From JBCDCY01 sp039180875 (lineage in GTDB: Bacteria; Pseudomonadota; Alphaproteobacteria; Rhodobacterales; Rhodobacteraceae), in contig JBCDCY010000005.1 of NCBI GenBank assembly GCA_039180875.1, forward strand, positions 167,558 to 231,557: 64,000 nt of DNA, in the 5' to 3' direction. The position numbers were made by a program, and so were the translations under genes. Under the pieces are notes generated by a model. The model saw nothing but the letters and a program-made list of their open reading frames with translations. It had not been told where the DNA came from and ran no database searches. Shown here piece after piece: positions 16,850 through 26,019 of this stretch (position 1 is the first letter of the stretch; each line of letters starts with the position of its first letter).

Positions 16850-17287
16850 CTACGAGACCTCGAACGTGCGCTGGCCCATGCGGATGCCGATGCCGCGGGT
16901 GTTGCCGTAGGCGGGCCGCCAGGGCGTGTCGGTGCGCGCGCAGCTTGCCTGGCTGCGGCTTAGAGCCGATGGCGATGCCGCCTGGGGCATGAAGCTCAAA
17001 TCGCTGATCAGGGTGCCGTCGGCCGTCACGACGCGGACGGTGCGTACAAGCTGCCGGTTCAGCAGCGCGGCATTGCCGCCCGGCTGGGTCGCCCAAGCGC
17101 CGCAGACCAGTGTGGTACCGTTGTCCTCGACCGCCTTGTAGGCGACGACGAAGGCGCCGCCGCTGTCCCAGTTGATCTCAGAGACTTTGAACTCACCGTC
17201 CACCGGGCGGCTGCCCGCCATTTCTGGCGTGCAGGCCCCCAGGCCGACGAGCAACAGCGCGGCCCCGGCCGCTTTCAGAAACCCCAT
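16850..17287 (-). CDS. Small lipoprotein, paralog of the next gene
   Basis: A 145-residue predicted lipoprotein: a hydrophobic leader with lipobox GLGAC, then a globular domain containing GGAFVVAYKAVE, VCGAWATQPGG, LVRTVRVVTADGTLISDLSF and a late cysteine in ASCARTDTPW. It is clearly paralogous to the protein at 17313-17750 (shared VCGAWAT, DL.FM, ASCA.T, G.R.F). No known domain recognised. It ends immediately before a short gap to the aminotransferase. Confidence 0.75.
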   Translation of the reverse strand: MGFLKAAGAALLLVGLGACTPEMAGSRPVDGEFKVSEINWDSGGAFVVAYKAVEDNGTTLVCGAWATQPGGNAALLNRQLVRTVRVVTADGTLISDLSFMPQAASPSALSRSQASCARTDTPWRPAYGNTRGIGIRMGQRTFEVS

Positions 17288-17312
17288 CGTTCTTCCCCTC
17301 GTGCGTCAGGCT

Positions 17313-17750
17313 TTAGTCGGAGAACACGCGCTGGCCGGAGCGGATCTCCGTCGGCGTCTCGGCATAGGCGGCGGACCAGGCCCGGCCCGTGTTGGCGCAG
17401 GAAGCGGTGGCGCCGGCCAATGCCTCCACGCTGTCGACCTGCGCCATGAAGGCGAGGTCGGAGATCAGCCGCTCCTCCTCCGTATGCACGCGGAGCACAC
17501 GGATCAGCTGGTCATTGTAGGTGTTGGCCGCCCCGCTCCGCCGCGTCGCCCAGGCGCCGCAGACGGCGAGCTGGCCGGCCCGCTCCTCCAGGCTGTAGGC
17601 GATCACCAGGCCGCCGCCGTCGGTCCACCGGCGCGCGTTCACGCGAAAGTCGTTGTCGACCGTGCTGGTCCCCATCATTTCCGGCGGCGCGCACGAGGCG
17701 ATGGCGGCGGCGACAAGCGCGCCGGCGCCCAGGCGAAATGGCAACGTCAT
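17313..17750 (-). CDS. Small lipoprotein, paralog of the preceding gene
   Basis: 145 residues, with leader and lipobox AIASC and the same domain as its neighbour: GGGLVIAYSLEERAG, VCGAWATRRSG, LIRVLRVHTEEERLISDLAF, TASCANTGRAW and SGQRVF. Two conserved cysteines (CGAWAT and ASCA) could form a disulphide in the periplasm. The genes are 25 bp apart and probably arose by tandem duplication. Function unknown. Confidence 0.75.
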   Translation of the reverse strand: MTLPFRLGAGALVAAAIASCAPPEMMGTSTVDNDFRVNARRWTDGGGLVIAYSLEERAGQLAVCGAWATRRSGAANTYNDQLIRVLRVHTEEERLISDLAFMAQVDSVEALAGATASCANTGRAWSAAYAETPTEIRSGQRVFSD

Positions 17751-18012
17751 CGAAAGTCCCTCAACGATACTGACCCCTCACAGCCGTTCATGCGTGAGGG
17801 TTGGTCGGCAGGGGAAATCACAATTGCCGAGCGAAAGGCGCGCTTGCCGCGACTGTTGCGGCAGGGCCACAGGCGTTCCTGGTGAGCCGGGAGAGGGGGA
17901 CGCCCCGACACTGTCCGCATACGTTTGCGGATCGGTACGCTGGCCTTATCAGCCGGGCGCCCCGATCCGCCGGGTCAGGCGTCGGCCCTGCGCCGACGCT
18001 GGGCTTGGCCGC

Positions 18013-18489
18013 TCAGTTGACCGGCGAGAGCCGCAGCCGCTCGAGCCCGATCGTCGCGCCGACGCCTTCCTGGACCGAGCCGGAGAATGGCTGGAGCGAG
18101 ATCGCGTCGGCCGAGCCGCCGACCAGGATCTTCGCCCCGGCGCCGAGGCCGAGGGCGACGTCCGCCGTCACGCCGCCATAGGTGCCTTCGAGCTTCTCCG
18201 GCACGTCGGTGGCCGAGGCGGCGAGGACCAGCCAGCCGAGCTGCTCCTCATCCTTGGCGGTCAGGTCGAGGCCGACCGTGTCGAACTCGGCGATGTACTC
18301 CTTCGACAGCCCGCCGTCGCTGGCCTCGAACGTGCAGGCATATTCGCTCGACGACAGGACGATGAGGCTGCTGTCCTGGGTGAGACTGCAGATCAGTGTG
18401 CCGACCTCGACCGATTGGGCGTGGGCCTGGGCCGGCAGGAGGAACGCCGCGGACGCGAGGAGCGCGGCGGAAAGGGGGGCAGATTTCAT
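18013..18489 (-). CDS. DUF992 family periplasmic protein
   Basis: A 158-residue exported protein. A signal peptide ends near AQAHAQS; the mature domain starts SVEVGTLICSL and contains EYACTFEASDGG, LGWLVLAAS, LEGTYGGVTADVALGLGAGA and LVGGSADAISLQPFS, which are DUF992 signatures. DUF992 proteins are widespread in alphaproteobacteria and of unknown function. The ATG at 18489 was chosen because it begins the signal peptide (MKSAPLSAALLASAAF); the open frame continues upstream without secretory features. Confidence 0.85.
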   Translation of the reverse strand: MKSAPLSAALLASAAFLLPAQAHAQSVEVGTLICSLTQDSSLIVLSSSEYACTFEASDGGLSKEYIAEFDTVGLDLTAKDEEQLGWLVLAASATDVPEKLEGTYGGVTADVALGLGAGAKILVGGSADAISLQPFSGSVQEGVGATIGLERLRLSPVN

Positions 18490-19226
18490 TGGAACGTGTT
18501 CCCTGATCAGGGTTGTCGTATGGCACGGCCCGGAATGCGGCCGCACTTCATAAGATGTGGCGTCGGGCACGCGCTTCAACGCCGGAAAGGCGCACCGGCG
18601 GGCTGTCGCCGGTCCTCGCCGAACGCCAGCGCGACAAAGGTCTTGATGGGCAACCACGACCTATCGTCGGGGTTGTGGTGGCGAGGCACCAAGGCGCCGC
18701 GTATATCAGCCCGATCCGGACCGATGACCCGGCCGGCGAGACTTGCCGGGCCGGGGTGGCGAGGGGCGGTTCGGGGCGGCCGCACCCTGCCGGGGCCGTC
18801 GGGTCGGCGGGGTCTCAGACGCTGCCGCGGGGACCGACTCGGGGCGAGTTTGACGAATCATTCCTTAAGGATTCGTTGCAGCCCGACACCGCAGGCCGGG
18901 GCCACAGTCTCGCCCGGTTGGCGGTGCAAATTGCTCCTGAAACGGGTCTTCGTCCCACGCCGCCAAGTGGCTTGGCCGGGATCGGTCGCAGCGTCCATAG
19001 CCTTAACGATCTGCCCTAAACGTCAAATTTGCGCCATGTTTAAAAAGCAGTGTAGTCTGCGAGGTGGGGCTCAAAGAGGGGACGAACTTTCCACCGCAGA
19101 CGGGGTGTTTTCGGCACTCACGAGCGAGGGCGTTCAAGGCCCTTACCGTCGCCGCCAACGCTGGTGACGACGTTCTAGATGGGTTTCGCGCTGCCATGCA
19201 GTGCGGAGGTGTATGAGGGGACCGTA
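18490..19226. other. 737-bp intergenic region without a convincing gene
   Basis: This divergent intergenic stretch should hold the promoters of the DUF992 gene (minus) and the large vWA protein (plus). The only structure seen is an imperfect palindrome at about 18852-18876, with arms ACGAATC and GATTCGT around TTCCTTAAG, and a GC-rich hairpin region near 18735. GAGGGG at 19215-19220 is the likely ribosome-binding site for the ATG at 19227. No tRNA or small RNA recognised. Confidence 0.5.
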
Positions 19227-22200
19227 ATGTCGGACAGTACAACTTCTGGCGGTGAGAGCGTCGTTCTGCTCTCGGAGGACTTCGATAACGGAAGTTCGTC
19301 GACCGTCGAACACAGCGACTACAATCACACCGGTGACAGCATGGTCACCAACGGCTCGAACGACGGCACGCTGTTGTTCCAAGAGGTCGATATGGCCAAC
19401 TTGGTCAACGGCCAGATCTCGCTTTCGGCGCAGATCCTGAGCGGCGGGTTCGAGGAGTGGGGCAGCCAGTACGGCGACATGCTCCGCATCGAGCTGGTCG
19501 ATCAGGACGGCAACGTGATCGTGCTCGACACGTTTTCCGGCACCGGCCAGACGCTCTTCGGCTCGGTCACCGGTCAGAAGATCGACGCGGACGGCGAGGT
19601 GCTGAACTACGATGTGCCGGAGGGGCTCGAGTCTTTCAGCCTGCGCATCACCTCCGACATCTCGGCCGGCAATGAGAAGATCTCGCTCGACAACATCGAG
19701 ATCACCGCCATGCGGGCGGACATCGACCCCGACCGGGTCGTCCTGCTGAACGAGACCTTCGGCTCAAGCGGTGCCACCACGGTGGCCTCCAGCGACTTCA
19801 ATCACGTGAACGGCGAGGCCGTGACCAACGGCAGCCATGACGGCGCGCTGGTCTTCAACTCGGTCTCCATGGCCGGGATGACCGAAGGCCGCGTCGACTT
19901 CGCCGCGCAGATCCTTGGCGGCGGGTTCGAGGAGTGGGGCAGCCAGTACGGCGACATGCTCCGCGTCGAGCTGGTCGACCAGGACGGCAACGTCATCGTG
20001 CTCGACACCTTCTCCGGCACGGGTAACACCCTGGTGGGCGGCACCACCGGCCAGGTGATCAACACCTCCGGCGGGTTGCTCTCCTACGATGTGCCCGAGG
20101 GTCTCTCGTCCTTCACGCTGCGCATCGCCTCCGACATCTCGGCGAACAGCGAGAAGATCGCGGTCGACAACGTCTCGATCTCGGCCAAGGCCGCGGATGA
20201 GACGGCGGCGGCGACCGAGGGCGATGGGGACAGCGAGCAGATCTCGCTCGGCTTCAACGACCTGCCGGCCGGCACGGTGCTGAGCGATCAGTACGCGGCC
20301 CAGGGCGTGACCATCTCCAGCGCCAGCGGCGGCAACCCGGTGATGATCTTCGACACCGCCAACCCGACCGGCGGCGACAGCGACCTGGCCACCAGCAATC
20401 TCGGCGGTGTGCTGATCCTGTCCGAGGATGGCGACAGCTCCGATCCCGACGACAACGCGGGCGGCGGCACCTTCGTCTTCGACTTCGAGGGTGAGGTGAC
20501 GATCGACGAGCTCGGCTTCCTCGACATCGAGGGCGGCGAGGCGCCGGCGGTGATCCGTCTCTACGACGCGGCGGGCAACGAAATCGCCCAGATCGACGTC
20601 CCGGCGACCGGCGACAACGGCCAAGCGGTGCAGGCGATCAACGTCAGCGGCGTGGCCCGGATGGAAGTGACGCTCAACGGTTCGGGCGCCATCGACAACC
20701 TGGTCTTCACCCGCGACCTGCCGCCGAGCGACGAGCCGGATCCGGCGCCGGAGCCCACGATCGACGCCCAGGACGACTACATCGTCGTGAGCGAGAGCGA
20801 GGGCGCGGGCGATCTTGAGGACGTGCTCGACGGCTTCGACGACGACACGCCGGCGGCCGACATCCTGGCCAACGACGACGGCGGCGACGGCTCGGTGAGC
20901 TCCGTCACCATCGACGGCACCACCTACAATGCGGGTGAGTGGGTCGATCTGGCCGACGGCGGCCGGGTGAAGGTCAATGCCGACGGCACGGTCGACTTCG
21001 ACGCGGACGGCGACTTCAACGATCTGAAGCTCGGCGAGTCCCGCGACGTGTCCTTCCAGTACACCATCTCGGGTGCTGGCGGCACGACCACGGCCATGGG
21101 TCCGGTGCAGTCGCTCGACTTCAACGCGCTGGCGGCGGGCACCATCGTCGATGACGAGTTCGCGGCCGAGGGCGTGACGGTGTCGAGCCTCAACAGCTCG
21201 AACCCGGTCATGATCTTCGACACCTCGAACCCGACGGGTGGGGATGACGATCTTGCCACGACCAACCGCGGCAACGTCCTGATCCTGTCCGAGGATGGCG
21301 ACAGCTCCGATCCCGACGACAACGCCTCGGGCGGCACCTTCGTCTTCGACTTTGCCGGTCGGGCGCGCGTCGACAGCATCACGTTCCTCGACATCGAGGG
21401 GAACGAGGCGCCGGCGGTCATCCGTCTCTACGATGCGGACGGCAACCAGATCCGTCAGATCGACGTCTCTGCCACCGGCGACAACGGCCAGGCGGTGCAG
21501 GCGATCGACACCGACGGCGTCGCCAAGATGGAGGTGATGCTGCGCGGCTCGGGTGCCATCGACGATCTGGTCTTCGCGCTCGAGACCGAGACGCAGACCA
21601 CGATCGAAGACACGGCCACCGTGACGGTCCGGGTTGAGGGCGAGATCGCGCCGCCGGATGCGACCGACAACGTCTATGAGGTCGCAGAGGACGAGTCGGT
21701 GCTGGGCAACCTGATCAGCGATGACACGGGTGCCGGCGTCGACAGCGATCCCGACATGGGACCGCTCGCGGTCACCGGTCTGACCGACTCCTTCGGCAAC
21801 GCGATGTCGATCGGGTCGCAGGTCGGCGTGTCCTCCGACACGCTTGGTTTCGACGGTTCGATCATCGTCAACGCCGACGGGTCGTTCATCTTCGAGCCGG
21901 GCGACGCGTTCCTGGATCTGGACGAGGGTGAGAGCGACACCGTCTCCTTCTCCTACACCATCACGGACGATGAGGGCGCGACCGATACGGCCGATGTCAC
22001 CATCACCGTGAACGGTCTCGGGGGCGACGAGCCGCCGAGCGGGGGTGACGTGCCGACGCCAGCCGATCTGAACGTGATCTACCTGGTCGACACTTCGGCG
22101 TCGATGTTCCTGCCGGCAAACCCGAACAACCCGCTTCCCGCGGGTAGCCCGGACAACAACGGCGACCTGATCGCGAACCAGATCGATCTGATCAGCTACG

Positions 22201-22688
22201 TCGTCGGCCGCATGAGCGATGAGTTCATGACGGCTGGGGCCGAGGTGGCGCAGACGCTGTTCTCGTTCACCGACACCGCCGTAAACGAGGGCACGTTCAT
22301 GTCCTCCGAAGGTGGGCTCGTCGAGGCGATCAACGGGTTGACCATGGGCTCGAGCGGGACCGACTTCGACGGCGCAATCTCCGCCGCGGCGTCGTTCATC
22401 TCCGGTCTCGATCCGACGGCGCCGACGCAGATCTACTTCATGACCGACGGTCTCGAGACCGAGGTGACGGGTACGGCGGTGGCTGACGCGCAAGCGCTCA
22501 ACGCCGACCCGAATGTCAGCTTCGACGTCATCTCGTTCAACCAGACCTTCGACTTCGATCTGCTGACGACGCTCGACGCGATGGACGAGGACTACGCGGA
22601 GTTCGCCGGTGACGAGCTCTTCGCCGACTTCCTGTTCGGCCCGGGCACCGAGTTCGATGCCCTGGTGCAGAGCCTGACGATCGCCTGA
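19227..22688 (+). CDS. Large secreted repeat protein with C-terminal von Willebrand A domain
   Basis: A 1153-residue acidic protein with no signal peptide, built from two kinds of duplicated module. Residues about 12-165 and 171-325 are close copies (GGFEEWGSQYGDML is identical in both). About 341-494 and 630-787 are a second pair (ILSEDGDSSDPDDNA is identical in both). A VCBS/cadherin-like segment (about 811-930) leads to a vWA domain (about 947-1153) with the MIDAS motif DTSAS and a later TDG. Acidity, Asp/Gly richness and lack of a leader suggest type I secretion and calcium binding, as in RTX-type adhesins, though no GGxGxD nonapeptides are seen. The ATG at 19227 has GAGGGG six bases upstream. 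Confidence 0.8.
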   Translation: MSDSTTSGGESVVLLSEDFDNGSSSTVEHSDYNHTGDSMVTNGSNDGTLLFQEVDMANLVNGQISLSAQILSGGFEEWGSQYGDMLRIELVDQDGNVIVLDTFSGTGQTLFGSVTGQKIDADGEVLNYDVPEGLESFSLRITSDISAGNEKISLDNIEITAMRADIDPDRVVLLNETFGSSGATTVASSDFNHVNGEAVTNGSHDGALVFNSVSMAGMTEGRVDFAAQILGGGFEEWGSQYGDMLRVELVDQDGNVIVLDTFSGTGNTLVGGTTGQVINTSGGLLSYDVPEGLSSFTLRIASDISANSEKIAVDNVSISAKAADETAAATEGDGDSEQISLGFNDLPAGTVLSDQYAAQGVTISSASGGNPVMIFDTANPTGGDSDLATSNLGGVLILSEDGDSSDPDDNAGGGTFVFDFEGEVTIDELGFLDIEGGEAPAVIRLYDAAGNEIAQIDVPATGDNGQAVQAINVSGVARMEVTLNGSGAIDNLVFTRDLPPSDEPDPAPEPTIDAQDDYIVVSESEGAGDLEDVLDGFDDDTPAADILANDDGGDGSVSSVTIDGTTYNAGEWVDLADGGRVKVNADGTVDFDADGDFNDLKLGESRDVSFQYTISGAGGTTTAMGPVQSLDFNALAAGTIVDDEFAAEGVTVSSLNSSNPVMIFDTSNPTGGDDDLATTNRGNVLILSEDGDSSDPDDNASGGTFVFDFAGRARVDSITFLDIEGNEAPAVIRLYDADGNQIRQIDVSATGDNGQAVQAIDTDGVAKMEVMLRGSGAIDDLVFALETETQTTIEDTATVTVRVEGEIAPPDATDNVYEVAEDESVLGNLISDDTGAGVDSDPDMGPLAVTGLTDSFGNAMSIGSQVGVSSDTLGFDGSIIVNADGSFIFEPGDAFLDLDEGESDTVSFSYTITDDEGATDTADVTITVNGLGGDEPPSGGDVPTPADLNVIYLVDTSASMFLPANPNNPLPAGSPDNNGDLIANQIDLISYVVGRMSDEFMTAGAEVAQTLFSFTDTAVNEGTFMSSEGGLVEAINGLTMGSSGTDFDGAISAAASFISGLDPTAPTQIYFMTDGLETEVTGTAVADAQALNADPNVSFDVISFNQTFDFDLLTTLDAMDEDYAEFAGDELFADFLFGPGTEFDALVQSLTIA

Positions 22689-22716
22689 TCGTCCGGCACC
22701 ATCCAAACGACAGATC

Positions 22717-22745
22717 GGGGCGGCCTTCGGGTCGCCCCTTTCGTT
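22717..22745 (+). terminator. Intrinsic terminator after the vWA repeat protein
   Basis: The stem GGGGCGGCC/GGTCGCCCC with a TTCG tetraloop is followed by TTTCGTTT, starting 28 bp after the stop codon. A rho-independent terminator of a monocistronic unit. Confidence 0.8.
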
Positions 22746-22842
22746 TGCGGGGTGGTCCCGTGCGATAAACGCATCTCGTATCGAAAGCCGCGCTCGGCAG
22801 GGGGCCGAGGGCGGTTTTCGATTCCGCTGAGCAGCAGGTGGC

Positions 22843-24003
22843 TTAGAACGCCACGCCTTCTGAGAGGGCGAGGGCATAACCGACGGCGCCGGCGAGCAGC
22901 AGGCCAAGCAGCACGGCGACGGCGATCTTCCAGGCGGAGTAGGGCCGCTCGCCCTGCACCGTGCCGGTCCGGGCGTTCACCACGAAACGGTAGCTCTTGC
23001 CCCGATACCTGTAGGCGGCGAGCCAGACCGGCAGCAGCACGTGCTTGAAGGTGATGTTGCGCACTTCGGTCGACAATTGGTCGATCTGCTGGCGGTCCCC
23101 GCCGATGTCGAACTTCACGTCGCGCACGATCATCTTGTTCATGATCATGCGCGCCTCGTCATAGCCCTGCTCGAGCTCGACCGTGTAGCCCTCGGCCCGA
23201 AAGCCCGCGAGGTATTCCGGCCGATAAGGCTCGAGCGCCGACAGATCCCAGGGCGCCAGGGCATCGGTATAGGCCTTGGGGAGCGAGGTGGAGGCGAGCA
23301 CCAGCACGTCGTCGAAGAACCGGCTGACCCGGCCCCGCACCGCCCGCCAGCGGATCTTCGGCACGCTCCGGATCTGGCTTTTCGCCTTGCCGTCGACCAT
23401 CACCCGCACGCGCTGCTTCACGTAGTAGACGGTGCCGCGCTTGCCGGCGTAGTCGGTCGTGGTGTCGGCATCGAAGGTCCAATAGGGCACGTAGATGCCC
23501 TGCATGGCCCGACCGGCCCGCGCGTAGTCGCGTAGGCCCGAGGGCGCGAACCAAAGCCGGCCGAGCCAGGCTGTCATCTTCTCCCGCGCCTCACCCTCCT
23601 GCAGGATGAAGGGCAGCACGCCCTTGGGCTTGATATGGCGATGGGTGCCGGTGTCGCTGACCACGGGCGTGGCGCAGAACGGGCATTCGGCGGCGTGCAC
23701 GTTCGGCTCGAACTCCACCTGGGCGCCGCAGGAAACGCATTGCAGCACCCGCGTCTCCTCGATCTCCGCCTCGGGCAGGCGGTCGGCGAGGGCACGCTCA
23801 AAGTCGAGCTCCCGGATCGCGGCACCCGACCAGGGGCCGTCATCCTCGATCGCCTGTTCGGCCCCGCAATGATCGCAGACAAGCCGCCGCGTGCTCGGCA
23901 AGTAGCGCAGGTCCGAGCCGCAGGAGGGGCAGGGAAAGTGATGCGCCTCCGTCCCGTTGGGGGCTGCGACCTCCTCCTCCAGCTCTGTGTCGACGTCTGA
24001 CAC
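22843..24003 (-). CDS. Zinc-ribbon protein with C-terminal membrane anchor
   Basis: 386 residues. The N-terminal part has two zinc-ribbon pairs (CPSCGSDL with CDHCGAEQ, and CVSCGAQVEF with CPFCATPV). The middle domain contains VPYWTFDADTTTDYAG and the C-terminus has one hydrophobic helix (AVAVLLGLLLAGAVGYALAL). Proteins of this type are often annotated as primosomal-N'-related or TFIIB-type zinc-ribbon proteins next to SPFH genes. The GTG at 24003 follows the SPFH stop by 5 nt; translation is probably coupled. Probable partner of the SPFH protein at the membrane; function unknown. Confidence 0.75.
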   Translation of the reverse strand: MSDVDTELEEEVAAPNGTEAHHFPCPSCGSDLRYLPSTRRLVCDHCGAEQAIEDDGPWSGAAIRELDFERALADRLPEAEIEETRVLQCVSCGAQVEFEPNVHAAECPFCATPVVSDTGTHRHIKPKGVLPFILQEGEAREKMTAWLGRLWFAPSGLRDYARAGRAMQGIYVPYWTFDADTTTDYAGKRGTVYYVKQRVRVMVDGKAKSQIRSVPKIRWRAVRGRVSRFFDDVLVLASTSLPKAYTDALAPWDLSALEPYRPEYLAGFRAEGYTVELEQGYDEARMIMNKMIVRDVKFDIGGDRQQIDQLSTEVRNITFKHVLLPVWLAAYRYRGKSYRFVVNARTGTVQGERPYSAWKIAVAVLLGLLLAGAVGYALALSEGVAF

Positions 24004-24008
24004 CAGGG

Positions 24009-25142
24009 TCAGGTAGGCGGCGGCGGAGGCGGCGGGGGCGGCAGGACGGTGAAGAGCTGGGCGAGCTCGTCGATCTCTCCGGCCGCGATCCAACCGTCGA
24101 GGCCTGGGGTCCAGACCAGGGTGTCGCGGGTAAGCTCGCCGTCGGTGGCCATCCGCCCCAGGCGCGCGCGGGAGAACGGACCGTGGGTCGCGCCGTTCTC
24201 GGCCACGTGCCAGACTTTTTCGACCGGCGGGGGCGGCGGCACCGCGGCCCCGGCGGCCGGCTGGGCCCAGGGGCCCGCCTGACCCCCCATCTGGCCCATC
24301 TGGTTGGCCATCGCCATGCCCATCCCCATGCCGAGACCGGCGCCCATGCCGGCGCCACCCTGGCCCGGGTTTGAGGCGGCGGCCGCCATCGCCTCCGCCG
24401 CCTGGAACTGGGTGTAGCGGCCAAGATCGCCGATCACGCCCATCGAGGTCCGCTTGTCGAGCGCCTGCTCCACCGCTGCCGGCAGCGAGACGTTCTCGAT
24501 GTAGAGGTTGGGCAGCTCCAGACCGTATTCCCGCACTTCCGGCGCGATCTTGGCCGCCACGAACGTCGCCAGATCCCCGGTATTGGCGGCCATGTCGAGG
24601 ACCGGGATGCCGGAGCTGGCGATCGCGTTGGTGAAGCGGGTGACGATGATGTTGCGGATCTGGTAGCTGATCTCGTCGGTGGTGAACTCCCCGTCCGTGC
24701 CCACGATCTCCTTCAGGAACAGGCCCGGATCGGCCACCCGGATCGAGTAGGTGCCGAAGGCGCGCAGCCGCACCGGCCCGAACTCCGGATCGCGGCACAT
24801 GATCGGGTTCTTCGTGCCCCACTTCAGATCCTGGAAGCGGGTCGTGGCGACGAAGTAGATCTCGGACTTGAAGGGCGAGCGGAAGCCGTGATCCCAGTGC
24901 TGCAGGGTGGTCATGATCGGCATGTTGTTGGTCTCGAGCATGTAGAGACCGGGCGGAAAGACATCGGCCAATTGCCCTTCATGCACGAAGGCAGCCGCCT
25001 GGCCTTCGCGCACCGTCAACTTGGCGCCGTACTTGATCTCATGCCCTTCGCGCTCAAAGCGCCAGACCAGGGTGTCGCGGCTGTCATCGGTCCAGTGGAT
25101 GACGTCGATGAACTGCCCGCTCAGGAAGTCGAAGATACCCAT
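24009..25142 (-). CDS. SPFH-domain protein (YdjI/virion-core type) with GYF-like C-terminus
   Basis: 377 residues. An N-terminal SPFH (band 7) domain begins MGIFDFLSGQFIDVIHW and spans to about residue 230 (IVTRFTNAI, APEVREYGLELPNLYIENVS). It is followed by an Ala/Gly/Met-rich linker (GAGLGMGMGMAMANQMGQMG) and a GYF_2-like domain near residues 305-355 (GPFSRARLGRMATDGEL, LVWTPGLDGW), ending in a polyproline tail. There is no transmembrane helix. Such proteins form ring-like or membrane-associated assemblies. It sits between the DUF2927 genes and the zinc-ribbon gene. Confidence 0.85.
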   Translation of the reverse strand: MGIFDFLSGQFIDVIHWTDDSRDTLVWRFEREGHEIKYGAKLTVREGQAAAFVHEGQLADVFPPGLYMLETNNMPIMTTLQHWDHGFRSPFKSEIYFVATTRFQDLKWGTKNPIMCRDPEFGPVRLRAFGTYSIRVADPGLFLKEIVGTDGEFTTDEISYQIRNIIVTRFTNAIASSGIPVLDMAANTGDLATFVAAKIAPEVREYGLELPNLYIENVSLPAAVEQALDKRTSMGVIGDLGRYTQFQAAEAMAAAASNPGQGGAGMGAGLGMGMGMAMANQMGQMGGQAGPWAQPAAGAAVPPPPPVEKVWHVAENGATHGPFSRARLGRMATDGELTRDTLVWTPGLDGWIAAGEIDELAQLFTVLPPPPPPPPPT

Positions 25143-25155
25143 AGAGCCCCCACGC

Positions 25156-26019
25156 TCAATTCACGGCCGCGCCTTCCGGCCTGAGACGGTCGACCAGGGG
25201 CGCCAGAAGCGGTCGCGCCTCGTCCGCCGTCATGCCCGGCCTCAGGCTCGGATCATAGAGCATTCGCAAAAGATACTCATCATGTTCAGTGAGGAGGGCG
25301 AATTCCTCGTCATCGTTGAAGATCGAGGGGCGGGCCAATTCGTCGTCGTTGCCGGGGCCGAGGGCTTGGGCCATCTCCTCATGAAAGCAGCTGGTGCGAA
25401 GCAGGCCCAGCGCCTCGTGCTTCACCACAATGAAGGCGTAGTCGATCACGCCGCCGCCGGGGCCGAAGGTGTAGGCGAAGCAGGGCGAGATTTCGCGCGA
25501 GCGGTCGACGCGCAGATCCTGCAGCAGCACTGGATCGGCCTCCGGCACCTCATCGGCCAGCGCGTCGGCGAAGGCGCTGCGGGTGCCCTGATCGGCCACG
25601 TAGATGATGAAGTTCGGCATCTCTTCCGAGTCTTCTGGCAGCACCTCGAAGGTCAGGCCGGTGAGGGGGCCGAGGCGCGCCGCGAAACTGCCGATGTCGA
25701 TCAGGTCGCGGCGGCGTTGGTCGGCCGAGACCTCCGGCCCGAAGAGCACGCCGATCCGCACATCCTCGGTCCAGCGGCGAAGCTTGATGCTGCTGCGCGC
25801 CGGGATCAGTTCCTTGCCGATGCGGGTGAACTCACTGAAGAACACGATGCTCTCGAAATTCCGCACCAGATCGGCGTTGGAATAGGGCGCATCGGCCGGC
25901 GCGCGGTCCTGGCGCATGCCGCCGCGGGCCTCGATGTCCTGCCAGAGGATGTTGTAGTCGACCTCGACGCAGGCGCCGGCCAACAGGCCGAGGGCGGCGA
26001 CGGCGCTCCGCCAGCTCAT
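25156..26019 (-). CDS. DUF2927 lipoprotein, copy 4 of 4
   Basis: 287 residues, with lipobox LAGAC followed by the DUF2927 domain. Shared landmarks with the three upstream paralogs are APADAPYSNADLVRNF, LRRWTEDVRIGV and the C-terminal block CFHEEMAQALGPGNDDELA, then RPSIFNDDEEFALLTEHDEYL. The HEEMAQ core resembles a degenerate zincin HExxH helix, but no metallopeptidase activity is shown. Its ATG overlaps the stop of copy 3 (ATGA). DUF2927 proteins are mostly found in Rhodobacterales and have no assigned function. Confidence 0.85.
   Translation of the reverse strand: MSWRSAVAALGLLAGACVEVDYNILWQDIEARGGMRQDRAPADAPYSNADLVRNFESIVFFSEFTRIGKELIPARSSIKLRRWTEDVRIGVLFGPEVSADQRRRDLIDIGSFAARLGPLTGLTFEVLPEDSEEMPNFIIYVADQGTRSAFADALADEVPEADPVLLQDLRVDRSREISPCFAYTFGPGGGVIDYAFIVVKHEALGLLRTSCFHEEMAQALGPGNDDELARPSIFNDDEEFALLTEHDEYLLRMLYDPSLRPGMTADEARPLLAPLVDRLRPEGAAVN

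Noticed and set aside
19430..21590. Regularly spaced similar segments resembling a repeat array (CRISPR-like at first glance)
   Set aside because: They are long duplicated protein modules within one reading frame, not short direct repeats with spacers. No CRISPR array or cas gene was seen.
19764..22907. Long minus-strand open frame (1047 codons) opposite the vWA repeat protein
   Set aside because: Antisense shadow of a repeat gene; its His/Asp/Val-rich repeats are the complement of the real modules.
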